Shown here: piece after piece, positions 51,091 through 62,831 of the stretch
How positions within the stretch are numbered: the first letter of the stretch is position 1
How the letters are laid out: each line of letters starts with the position of its first letter
Source: Prinia subflava
Lineage: Eukaryota; Chordata; Aves; Passeriformes; Cisticolidae
Length of the DNA stretch: 64,000 nucleotides
Direction of reading: 5' to 3'
NCBI RefSeq assembly: GCF_021018805.1
Contig: NC_086247.1
Location: forward strand, 89,822,140-89,886,139
Translations under genes and position numbers: made by a program
The notes under the pieces: generated by a model
The model's database searches: none
The model's input: the letters and a program-made list of their open reading frames with translations, nothing else
Told to the model about the DNA's origin: nothing

Positions 51091-53344
51091 ACTCTGTGAG
51101 GCACGAGACTTAAACTGGAGCAAGATATTGTGTTTTCAGTCTTGATGTCTGTACACTTATGTGCTTCTTTTATGTGGAGTAGGGAGCAGGCTGAGAAGAA
51201 CTAAGCTTTAATTACCTCATTGCTATCTATACACGAGTTACTCTCCATTTCCTTGTTATATTAAGTGCCAGGAGAAATGCCTTGTGGTGTCCCCATGGAT
51301 ACTTTCCTCCTTTTTTTCTTCACTGGAGGATCCCTTCTATGTCTTTGAAAGTTCCTGCAGGTCCCCTGAAGTCTTTCAACTGCATTTCTGCTATAGAACA
51401 AAAATGTACTTTTCTTTTTGAAACACAGTTTCCCCTGTTCTAGTTGCTATGCATGACAGAGAAGAGGAGGTCTCATGTGGTGCTGTGATGCATGAGAACG
51501 AGCTGGGTGATGGAGTTGCTACAGGACACCTGTAGGAGAGTCCCCCTAGTTGGGAGGGCCAGGTTCTATCCAGGTGAGAGCAACCAGGCTCCTTGTGTCC
51601 TGCTCAGTGAACCTCTGGCTTGACAGTCCCGAGGGATGTTTTGTCACCCTCATCTTGGACCTAGGAGCCCTAGCAGAGGATGGTGCAGAGTCACCATGTG
51701 CCCAGCACGGATTCAGCACGGCTCCTCATAATCCCGGCAGTCTCCACACTAACCCCTGGCAGTCAGACATCACCGTGTGTTCGTGTCCTGGTCCTGCAGC
51801 TCTAGCCTCGCAGTGCTGTGTGTAGGCCAAGAGACCTGCTGCTGAGCTACTCCTGGTGCTCCTGCACCTGGAAGAGTTGCCCTGAGCACTCAAGAATTGC
51901 TGCTCATTACCTCTTTGCAAGAGCTTCCTCTTCCTAGTCTGCTGCTATGCAGGTCTGTGTCCTGATGGAGCGTGATAACAAAATGAGGACACGTATTCAC
52001 ACGTGCACATATGTGCATATATTTTAGTCTCTTGCCTTTTTAAATATGGAATAGTAGTGTGCACTTGTCTCTGTATCTGCTTTGCATCAGAAAACTGATG
52101 TTCTTCATGATCTTGAGTGTCCCATCTCATAAGAAATAAATCAGCGCTGCTCTTCCTGTGGAAGTTCTTCAGGGGATTTAAACTGCTGATTTCAGTTGTG
52201 ACTAAAATCAGCAATCAGGAGAACTTTACAGATATCATCAGCTTCTAAATCTTGCTTTGCATTTACTCTTTTTAGTTATAGTCCTTAAAGAAGAGAATGC
52301 TTTCAGTACTTGAATTAATTTCATATATATATTTTAAACTTGTACTACATTGTATTTCTACAGATATTCTACCACTAATTTGCTCCAATGTAGATTTCTG
52401 TGGGCCTCTAATTTTTTCTATTTTTTTTAAATCTGTGGTGTGCTTTCTGTTCACTGCTGACTAGATTTTTCATGTGACTGGTATCAGGCTATATTCACAT
52501 TAAAAGAAATGTTCAGCAAAAATGCCCGAAAAGGAGATTCTGAAACATTTCTGTCATGCAACTAAATGTTTCCTTAAAATAGGAGCTGAAAAATAGGAGG
52601 GGAGAAGAGAAAAAAAAATCAACTTGTTCTGTTTTAAAATTAAGTAATATTTAAAAGCAACAATTAATTGTAGTTATTAAGTCAGATTTGGGTTTTTGGT
52701 CACAGTATCTTAGATAAGAGTTTTGGGAATCACAGATCTTGAACTTTTTGCATATCACTTCTGTTAAGAAATTATTTTAACTCCTATTTCCTCACATCTA
52801 CTACTTCCAGTTTTTTTCTTTTGTTTGAACCAGCTATATAACTCAGCCTGCTAAATGCACTGACATGACAGATATCCTATCTTGCCTGGCAGAAGACTGC
52901 TGCTACAAGCTGCTGCAAGCTGTCTGGCAGGCCTGGTTTAAGCAGTGTAGTCAGTAACTGATAGCAGTTTTGAGGTTTGATTTTCTTTGACTTCAGCAGG
53001 AAACACAACCTTCTAACTGTTACTTCAAACAACCCTGAATCTGAACATTTTCAATAGATACAACATTTGAATGTAATATATGTTGTCATATCCTAGCTTA
53101 GAATGTCTTAATTTACATACATATGTGCATGAGAAAGAAATCATTTTTATATATTAGCCTATATGCAGAAGGTGGGGACCCATCTCCACTGTGCCCAGAG
53201 GGGGAGAAGAGGGTTGTGTAGCAGACTGAGGAGAGGAAGCTGAAGGCTTTGCTGTTGTGTTCCCAGTCACATTCTTGGTTCTTGCCAAGGTGACTCTTTC
53301 AGATTCATCCAGCTGTAAATGAGGAACTGAGACTGAGGGCTCTG

Positions 53345-53430
53345 TTATATATAAAGTTATATATATATATTTATATATTTTTATATATATATATTTATAT
53401 ATATATATATTTATATATATATATATATAA
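53345..53430. repeat. (TA)n / TTTATATA low-complexity tract
   Basis: About 85 bases of alternating TA with TTTA interruptions, flanked on both sides by ATAAAGTTA. Nearly self-complementary throughout, so it may extrude as a cruciform and is a likely length-variable site. Confidence 0.95.
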
Positions 53431-56400
53431 AGTTAGTATTTTGTTTTCGATACACTACATAGTCTCTTCCAGGAAAAGGCAGTGATGGCTGTTGGTCCCA
53501 TGGATGGCAGCAAGCTCAGGGCACATATGGATTAAGTGTGATAACACTGATCACTTGTGGAGTCTGGCAGTTTTCTTCTCAGAGAGTTTGCAAACATGGG
53601 CTGGAAGGAAAGATACTGAAAAAACAATTTTCTTTCTCTAGTGTGTATAGAAAAGCCAGTTCTTGGAACCTGGGGAAGTAAGCAATGATGTGGTGCTGAG
53701 ATAAATCTTCAGAGATGGGCATGGGTGGAGTAATGGGTGATTGCCCCTCTTCCATCTCTCTTAGCCATGCCTGTGGCTGTGCACTCTTCCTGGCATTGCT
53801 CCTGTCAGAGTTCACGCATGGGAAGAAGTTGCTGCTGTTGGCATGTACTATGCTGGTTAACTCTTAGCATCATAAGCTCTGTGCTCCCTCACTTGTACCT
53901 TTCCCTTCTCCTCTCCTAGCTTGATGCCCATCCTCAGCTGCCTCTCATGCAGGGTGTCTCCCTTGCTTAACTGTGTCTTGGAGCTCGACTTAGAGGGATG
54001 AGAGCATCTGATGGGTCCTTTTGAAAAGGTGATGCTCAGAAGTGTGTGTATCGCCAGAGGCTGTGGCTGGGAGATGAGGAATCTCTTTTGCAGAACTATC
54101 AGCCATGATTTGTCATCCATTTGTCACTGTTTAGTAGTTTCTGCACTGGGGGACTGGGAGCCCTGTGGTGAGAGTTATGTAGGTGCAGCACTGTCTCCAG
54201 GCTGAGGTCAAGGGAGTCCTCACTGAGTCTGCATCTGAGTTCTGATCACAATTTGTCACTAATTGTGTTCAGGTCAGTTGACATTGTATGTCCACATGCA
54301 AATTGCACAGTGGTTTTAGGAATCATTTGCAGAAGAAATAGAAGTACTTGCGTCATGACTTCAAAGAAAATCAGTAAGTGTGAAACCCAGCAGTAAAATG
54401 AGCATGAGGGTGTTTCTGCATGGCCAAAACCCTTCAAGGGGTAATGGAAAGATTAGACTGGGGGAAAAATTGTGCATCAGCTTCCATGAATCCTGTGCAT
54501 TTGTCTTTTGGGAAGGGTTTTTTTTAAACAGCTTGCTAGTGGATGCTATAATCAGTAGTATGTTCGTTTGTAGACTTTCAAGAGGAAGGCCAATGCAGCA
54601 ATTTGTGGTTGCAGACTGATTCACTGGCTGCTACAGCCTGCGAATGGTGGGCAGGGCAGGGTGGATTCCAGGAGCAAGACCCTTAACTGCAGGCAGCTGA
54701 GGGGGACTTTCTGTGAGTGAGTACCAAAAGGAGTTCCACTGCACACAGGCCAGAAAATACCAGCTAATGAAGCCTCTAAGATAAGATTTAAACTGACAGG
54801 AAATGAAAACTAACTTTACTGTTTTTCATATAGGCTGACCACCCTCACCCTTCATGACTGTTCCTGATGACTGTAGGGGAGCAGTTCCTCTACCTACTTC
54901 TTGGAATATACACACTTGGGTTAGAAAAGTGCATGACCAAAGTGCAGAGCCAAGCTCTGCTGTCTGTGGGGCTGTAATGAGCCTTGGCTCTCAGTCCAGC
55001 TTTATTTTAGACAAGCCCTTGCTGTCCTGTCTCCATGAAGCTGCATTTGAAAGCAAGGACTTGTGTAAAGAAGGAAAGTTCAACACTTTCCTGTCTCTCT
55101 CTCTGCCTGTAATCTGTTACAACAGATCTGTTGCTGTGCAGAGTGTGTTAAGCTCAGCAACTGCTCTTCCTTGGCCTACCTGTCAAATTTTGAAATCTAT
55201 AAATATGGATGTTTGGAGCAGGGGGAATAGACACACCTTCTAACTCCATTGAAATGCTTGGACATAACATGCTTATTTTGGCAGGACAGATTGGGAAAAA
55301 CAAACTCTATCTCTCTTTCTGTATATATTGCTAAAATATAGGGATTGTCCCAAATAAAACAGCTGGTGTGTCTATGTGGCTAAAGCAGATTTCCTTAGAT
55401 TTATGCTAGTCATGCTATGAGCTGCACTAAAACAAAATTAAACAAGTCGTGTTTCATCCCCTTCAGCTGCAGACCTTTGCCAAAGTTTGTTTCTTAGAAA
55501 TTAGAATAACCTGATGAAGCAGGATCTTGTGACTAAAAATAGAGCATTTTACTTTCCATCTTGCCCCTTGCAGGCAGGGTATAATTTTACCTCATCCAAG
55601 AAGTGAGATGAAAGGTGATTTGAGCTTTACCTTATGTCTCTATCCTCATTTGAGCTTGTGACAGAGGACCTTCATCTTTCCTGACCAGGTTCAGAAGCGG
55701 AGGGAACCTGACAGTGAGGAGGAACCTCCATTGCAGGTTGTTTATGTGACCAGGGCAGCATTTGCATTTTGCAGGTAATGTGGCCTTACATATAACTGTA
55801 TGGCTGCTGTTACCCAAGAACGCGGGGCTAAATGTTCTACTCTTGCAGCAAAACAGGGTTTGCAACCCTGAAAAAAAGATGCACCTTTAAACCTGAGTTT
55901 TGCAAAGCCACCTGAGCTGCAGGTCCACTGGAGTTCAGCTCTGCAAGTAGCGCCAGCTGCCCTTTGGGCTTCTTGAGACACGTACGAACTGCCCAGCCGC
56001 AGCTGCTCCAGGCTCTGCAGGTGCATGCAGGGGAGCCAGAACGGGGCTGGGGGAGGGCAGCTGCAGCTGCCTGCCTTCGGCATCCACCAGGAAAGCCAAG
56101 TCTGACTAGCAGGGACAGAAGAGCTGGCTGACGGCCAGGTTGAATGCCGTGATTCCAGTGACAGCTTCCTTCCCCTCTTCTCTTCCTCCCCACCCCGCCG
56201 CCGGAGTGGTTTGGAGGGTGGTGGCCCAGGCGCAGTCAGGGTGTGTGAGTGTTGGGGCGGTGCTCTTGCTTTGCTTTCTGGGCTTTTTTTTGCATGTGGA
56301 TCTGTCAGCAGCTGTTTGCCTGCTGCTTTTCTAACCATGCGTGGCGTTCTTTGATTCACAGGATCGCCAGTGTACAAGCCAGCGTGTGGCAGCTTGGCAC

Positions 56401-59313
56401 GACTTTGTGTTAGAGCAAAGAAGGCCTGTGTCCTGCAGGGTTGTTTTACTAAAGACATGTCCCATCTGCTGCTTCTTATCACCCTTTTTATCTGTGCTGC
56501 TGACTCATGCAGTGTGGTCTGCTCAGCTCTCCATTGCAGTCACATCACACTTTGAGTTACCTTTACTATGACTCATGTTTGCTTTTTCACTTGGCAAGTG
56601 TTAAGCTAAAAACAACTCAGTCTTGTCCCTCTCTTGTGTGTTGTGTCTTTTTCCTACCCTTTACCTCCAAGTCTTTTCTCTCTGTCATAATCTTTTCCTT
56701 CCCCTCAAGTAAAATATTTGTACGTAAGTTTTAAGCTGTGTAATTTTGTCTTTCATAGAATCTCTGTACTGTGCACCTCAGGCTAGTGAGATTGCCAGTC
56801 TGTGCTAAAATAGGATAGTTCCTCTAAGTTGCCATCAGAGATATGTTTGGTGGAGAATACTTTTTTGTTTCCTCTGTTTAAACTCATCTGTGTTTATTAA
56901 TGTTTTGGTGTGAAATTTTGCATTGGGACAACATGTGCATCTTTGTATTTTGATATGTAGTATACGCACACAGATCCAAAACCCCTTGACTTCAAATTTT
57001 GTGTGCACTTTCAAGCCTTTGTGTCGAGCTAATGAGACCATCGCTTGAAACCAACTTGTGCTGAGGTTTCCCTTGCATTTGGCCTATGCTTTCAGAGCCA
57101 GCTTGTAGACCAAGGTGTGTATCCTGTGTGGGCATTGGTAACTCATTTCACCAAGCTTGAAATCCCCACTTAAAGTGCTAGTGCATTGTTTCCAGGCTAA
57201 AGAGAATGAGTAGTGCTACTGAAGGCTTGGTATTTCCTTGCTTCAGTTGAGGAGAATTGGCAAGTGATTTTTTTGTGGACAGATTTGTGTGCATTTGGCC
57301 CTTTTCAGTGCTGAGATCCCTGAATCTTTTTCAAAGGAGAGCCTGGTGCGTGTTCCACTGAGGATAGATGATTGGCAGAGGTTGCTGTACAGTTTAACTG
57401 ATGCTGAGTTCTGTATCTTAGTGTACTGAGTCCTTGGTCACGCCAAACTTCTGCCAAAACTGGCAGTCTGGCTGAGGTCTGTTTGCCCTGAGTAAACCTT
57501 GAAGAGCTGTGCTTTTATAGTGCTGTTGTGATAACTATTTGGATATAATAAAAATTGGCCTAGAAATGAAGGAGAGAAATTCTTGGAAGAAGTTTTAGAA
57601 TAGGAAGGGAGGGTAATGCAAGACTTTTTATTTAAAAGAAAAACAGTTGTCCTCATATTCTTCTAGCAAACACCAGGCAGGTTTAGATTGCTGTGCCAGA
57701 TTTTCTTTTCTAGGAACAAAGTTAGGCTTCTTTTTTAAATCAGGGCGCACGCAACAGATGAGAACACACGACTGTCTCTTTTAGACTTGTGTGTAGAAAA
57801 CACTTTTTCAGTGTTAAACAGATAACACTTGTTTTAGACCCAACTGCTTAAAACTGTTGCAAAGGCTAAGTGATTTATCCATGCCTGTGGACATAGCCTT
57901 TGAAGCAGTACCACCTGATCAAGCCGACTCTCTAGTCTCATTTCAGTCCTCTGAGACGGAGAAAAATCCTTTCGGTACCCAATCAGCAGGGTTAGAGACT
58001 TGGTAACTCCTTCCTGTGGAAGGCACCAGGCCATGTTTCAACATTTCTTCTGGTGTGTATGCTAAACAATGCCTTGGATAGACTGGATAGACTTGGATAG
58101 ACTTTGCCACAAGCAGTTTAGCTTGAAAATACCAGGGGATATGTGGTAAGTGCAGGAGCTTTACCTTTCCAAGCTTGTGGGATGGTCAGCTTCTGTCTCT
58201 GGGCAGGTATGTCATGTCCTCTCCAGTTCCTATCTCTCCTTCTGTTTAGCTCAAAAACTTCATGATTTTGTGAATTTACTGTTGCTGGGTGTCCCTGGCA
58301 GTGTGTTTCCAAGCTTTGTTGGTCTCTGGTGTAAATAAATGGGGCTAATGATGATCACAAGCAAAAATATTCCATTGTTTCTGAGAAGCATCTTGGTCTC
58401 TTGTACGCCTGAACTAATACAGTCCGTAACTCCAAACCCCAAATTTAGGGCCCTCCTGCTCAGCATGTGGCATCTGACTAGGAGACAGACATTGCTCACT
58501 GGAGTCCTTGACCCTTGGAGATTTTCCTTTTCCAAGCCCATGGCCGTTGTTTTATATATACAAGGTGCTGTCCCTGACCTGCTGCTGATGGTGCTGAGGT
58601 ATGTCATGGGCACATACATATGTGCAGCAAAGGAAATCAGTGCTTATGGACAGGGGTTCTTGTGCCTCACAGACATAGGCTGCACCCTTGGGAAGATGGT
58701 GGCGTGTAGAAAAAGCTCTGTTTTCTGTTTTCCCTCATGGTGTGAGAGGGGAAGTGTGGGTCTGCAAGTGGCCAGTGCTGAGCCCTCCTGCTCGCTACTG
58801 CAGGGTGGCTTTTCCTCAGCAGGAGCACTGAGGCAGTGCTTCTGCCACGGGACAGGCTTAGGTTCACTTTGCGGCTCGTTTTACCCATGTGCAAAATAGA
58901 TGTGTAATGATACCTGCCTTTGATGTGGAATCCAGTCTTAATTAATTAATTAATTGATGTTCCCTAAATGCCTTGAGATCTGAGAATCACTGCGTATGCT
59001 CCAGAACAGCAACAACACTTGAAGGTTGGAGAACCATTTTTTGCTTCCATGAAAAGCTTTCTCGAAAGAAGAAACTCCCGGCTTCTCCTCTCCCATTTTT
59101 TCTGGATGAAGTGATACTGTGTTGAGCATTAATTGTATGGCTTGCTCCTTCTGAGTTCTGCCTAGATAAATAAATAAACAAACAAACTGATGTGCTTAAT
59201 GCAGTCAGCACGTAGGGTGCTTGCCAAAGAATTTCTCAAAGCAGCAGAGCTGGGTTGCCAAATGTCATGTCTTTTATATAAAGCATTCTTCAGGAAGCAA
59301 AGTTGCACAAGGG

Positions 59314-59331
59314 AAAAAAAAAAAAAAAAAA
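59314..59331 (+). repeat. Poly-A run of 18
   Basis: Eighteen A residues followed by AG-rich sequence. No retrocopy body is recognised upstream. Confidence 0.9.
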
Positions 59332-61705
59332 GAGAAGAAAATGTTATAAAAACTCTTACTGCTGTAAGAAACATTGTCTTCCCCCACAGGGAGAATGTCT
59401 GGCCCATGTCATGATGGGATCAAGGGATCCTAATTTTATTTCCTCTCAAAGTTCCTTCTCTCATTTCGTTCTGCACTCCCCCTCCCAAAGAGTAGCTCTT
59501 TACTGTGCTGGCTGGGGGAAGCGGATTTCAATTAACATTCAAAAGCAGGGTTATGCGATGGTCAGCTTATATGTGGATTTTGCCAGTGGATTTTGGGTGG
59601 AGAAGAGATTGTTTAAACAATGTCACTGTCAGAATATTTATTAGTGTAATGTGATTGATGATTGAAGAAAGGAAATTTTTTTAAATATATTTATTTCAGG
59701 GAGCATCGGGGAGGTAACAAAATTTCAGCATCAAAACATAAGGCTGTACATTGTAAATGCATGCAGATCTATTTTTACTGAGAAAGCTTATATGTACCAT
59801 TGATATGTTTAGTTGTGTCTGTGTTTAGGAGTGCATTGTATCAGCTCAGAGAGTGTGAGCTGCAGTGGTTTGACCCTGGGTTTTCACTGACAGATGGAGT
59901 TTGCTGTGGGATCTGCTGTGTTCAGAGGCTCAGCATCAAACCCCTCTTGTACTGCAACCCACAACTTGCTGTGGGCTTGTGGGAGCCAGAGGTGCCCTCG
60001 GGTGAGGCAGCATCTGCCGTGTTTTTTCAGGGGCAAAGGATGCTGGAGGGTGAGTGGGTGACAAACTGGATTGGGCATTTTGGGGGTCAGCATTGTGTCC
60101 CATGGGCTGTAGGCTGGGCATAGATATCCTGGGTAGCTGGGCTGAGCAGGGTGCAGGGTTTTGCCCAGTTTCAGGGCCCTGTAGGGGTCCCAGACAGCAA
60201 CTGGTTGCTGCTACTCAGCTCACCTGGCTGCTTTTTGGTAAAGATGTGGGAGGATGAGTTTTGGAAATCATTTTGTGTAGGCTCATAGAATTGCTTCTGC
60301 TTATTTGTGTACTCCCTATCTCTGGGTGGTTCTTACGACTCCAGAGGCCAGCACTTTTTCCTCTAAATTAAAGCTTTGTTTTGGCAATGTGTTGTCTGCA
60401 AGTGTCTGCAGGCCCTCCTTCGCTCTCAGTGTTATGCATTAACAGGTTGACTTTTTAAGCCTGGCGTGGATTTGCAATGTAAATGTGGTCCATTGAATTG
60501 GTATCGATAACAGAGTTGGAGCTGTACTGAGGTTTACAGAACAGGCTTGAAATCGATTTTCTGAACTTCAGCCCTCTACTGTGTTTTTTCTCACAGGAGT
60601 ATTTAATCTGGTAGCATAATATGCAATCATTTAGGCAGCAGTGCAGCCTTGCAACTCTGTTCTCCTATGTTATAGCTGCAAATGACTGAATGCAAATTTA
60701 AGCTATATATACTACTGTTTCCATCTGTATCTGTCACAACTCCTCTGAACTTCCATCAGGGTTACTACATGGCACTGCAGAATAATTAACACAGTACGCA
60801 TTAGCAGTGTGTTCATTTGTCCTATATTTTGTCAGGAACAAATCAGCACCAAGAGCTTCTGCTTTTGGATTCCTTATGCCTGTATTGCAACAATGCAGTA
60901 AGTTAATGGTAGCGAGTCTTTTTCAGTTAGTGGAGTTAAATAATTTTAAAATGTTGTGAAAAAACGTCAATCTTCCTTCTCCTTCCTTTTTCCAGGAGGC
61001 AAATTGAAATTCTGTGTGGTGAAAAATCCACTTCTCTGGGTATGATGTCAGTAGGGAAGTACTCACGACACAGTTGATTGTGACAGGTGCTGGTGTTTCT
61101 TCTGAGATGTGCTGTGTTAGAAATAGGGACTCCTTCATTTGTGCTTCTTTCTTCTTGTGATTACACAGTTCTGCAGTCCTGCTTCTCTCTCTGAGTTGCA
61201 AGCACTGAAATTTTCACTGCTTCTGAGTCCTTAGCCATGTGTCTTGTGTTATGTGTTGATCTAACAATGAGGGAAAGAAGACCAATTAATAGGCTAGTGC
61301 TCAGATTTTACAGATTTTTTATGAATGCCTTTAAATTTAAAGTGCAAGTATAACATAATTCCCAGACAGAAGAAAAGAATTCTGAGCAACAATTATTGTA
61401 TGTGTTTGTATGACTAGTGCAGTAAGAATGTAAAATAATATGGTTATATTATATAAGCATAATTTTAGATTGATTTCTGAATTAATAGGTTATATAGTCC
61501 TCAGAATACATGAAAGTGATATTTGCATGAAGAAAGAGAACACAATAGGTAACCCCTCCATTTATACTTAGGCACAGAGAGGATATGGTGATGAGAATGG
61601 GAAGAGCCTGCATTAGTTGGAGATACAGTGACCTAAGTTTGCCATGTAGGTTTCCCTCTCACATTCCCTCTAGGTTTTTTTCCTTCTTTCTTTTTCATTG
61701 GGGAA

Positions 61706-62395
61706 TTCCCTTCCCTTCCCTTCCCTTCCCTTCCCTTCCCTTCCCTTCCCTTCCCTTCCCTTCCCTTCCCTTCCCTTCCCTTCCCTTCCCTTCCCTTCCC
61801 TTCCCTTCCCTTCCCTTCCCTTCCCTTCCCTTCCCTTCCCTTCCCTTCCCTTCCCTTCCCTTCCCTTCCCTTCCCTTCCCTTCCCTTCCCTTCCCTTCCC
61901 TTCCCTTCCCTTCCCTTCCCTTCCCTTCCCTTCCCTTCCCTTCCCTTCCCTTCCCTTCCCTTCCCTTCCCTTCCCTTCCCTTCCCTTCCCTTCCCTTCCC
62001 TTCCCTTCCCTTCCCTTCCCTTCCCTTCCCTTCCCTTCCCTTCCCTTCCCTTCCCTTCCCTTCCCTTCCCTTCCCTTCCCTTCCCTTCCCTTCCCTTCCC
62101 TTCCCTTCCCTTCCCTTCCCTTCCCTTCCCTTCCCTTCCCTTCCCTTCCCTTCCCTTCCCTTCCCTTCCCTTCCCTTCCCTTCCCTTCCCTTCCCTTCCC
62201 TTCCCTTCCCTTCCCTTCCCTTCCCTTCCCTTCCCTTCCCTTCCCTTCCCTTCCCTTCCCTTCCCTTCCCTTCCCTTCCCTTCCCTTCCCTTCCCTTCCC
62301 TTCCCTTCCCTTCCCTTCCCTTCCCTTCCCTTCCCTTCCCTTCCCTTCCCTTCCCCTCCCCTCCCCTCCCCTCCCCTCCCCTCCCCTCCCCTCCC
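61706..62395 (+). repeat. Giant (TTCCC)130-(CTCCC)8 pentanucleotide array
   Basis: From 61706 to 62355 the unit TTCCC repeats 130 times without a single interruption. From 62356 to 62395 it changes to eight copies of CTCCC, and the array then stops at GCAGT. The minus strand reads (AAGGG)n then (AGGGG)-type units, which is homopurine and can form G-quadruplexes or triplex DNA. Because the unit has no stop codon in any frame on either strand, it creates open frames of about 250-280 codons (PFPSL and EGKGR repeats) which are not genes. The exact copy number may be limited by the assembly. Confidence 0.98.
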
Positions 62396-62734
62396 GCAGT
62401 GTTTGTTCAGGAGAGGTATTTTGCAGCTGACATTTATTTACAGGCTCTCCTTTTAGTCCCTGTGTTGGATTGCCATTCCTTGTGAGCAATATTTCATGAG
62501 CAATGTAACCCACTGTCTAAGAGATTCCACAGAGCACTGTCTCTTTCTCTGAGTCCGCAGTCAAAGGCAGATGGGGGCACGCTTTGGGCATTATGTTAAC
62601 ACTTACGTCGTTCGTTGAGACATAATAAGCCTCCAAGATCACACCAGGTCAAAGGGTTTTTAGCAGTGTACTACTGTTGCTGAAGCCTATAGCTCAGTTT
62701 GTGTGGCTGATTTCTGAATGGTCAGCTTTCAGCA

Positions 62735-62831
62735 ACGTAACCCAGGGAAGATGTCTCTACATATGGCAAGGGAGGTTTTGGAATAGCTCTTTAAATGTCC
62801 CTTCCAACCCAAACCATTCTGTGATTCTGTC
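62735..62831 (+). mobile_element. CR1 LINE 3' end
   Basis: GAAGATGTCTCTACATATGG and GGGAGGTTTTGGAATA, followed by CCCTTCCAACCCAAACC and ATTCTGTGATTCTGT, match the end of the CR1 3'UTR with its characteristic octamer tail (two units). It is severely 5'-truncated, as is usual for CR1. Plus orientation. This is the best evidence that the host is a bird or close relative. Confidence 0.85.

Larger units (their letters stand above)
50745..61705 (+). other. Presumed long intron, distal part
   Basis: No gene supported. It includes an AT-dinucleotide tract (53345-53430), small (TTAA)n and (AAAT)n/(AAAC)n runs (58938-58955, 59164-59186), an A18 run (59314-59331), a short tandem of GGATAGACT near 58073-58101 and a moderately GC-rich segment at about 55980-56230. 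A 246-codon minus-strand frame (55742-56482) covers the latter but has no recognisable domain. Confidence 0.5.

Noticed and set aside
53345..53430. TA-rich tract as a replication origin or promoter
   Set aside because: It is a simple dinucleotide repeat with no supporting elements nearby.
61706..62395. Identification of the locus as RFC1 because of the AAGGG motif
   Set aside because: The human RFC1 repeat arose at a primate Alu poly-A tail. No RFC1 exon or flanking homology is visible here, so only the motif is shared.
61585..62513. Long open frames of 250-280 codons encoding PFPSL or EGKGR repeats on both strands
   Set aside because: They are produced entirely by the stop-free pentanucleotide array, appear in several frames on both strands, and have no unique protein sequence.
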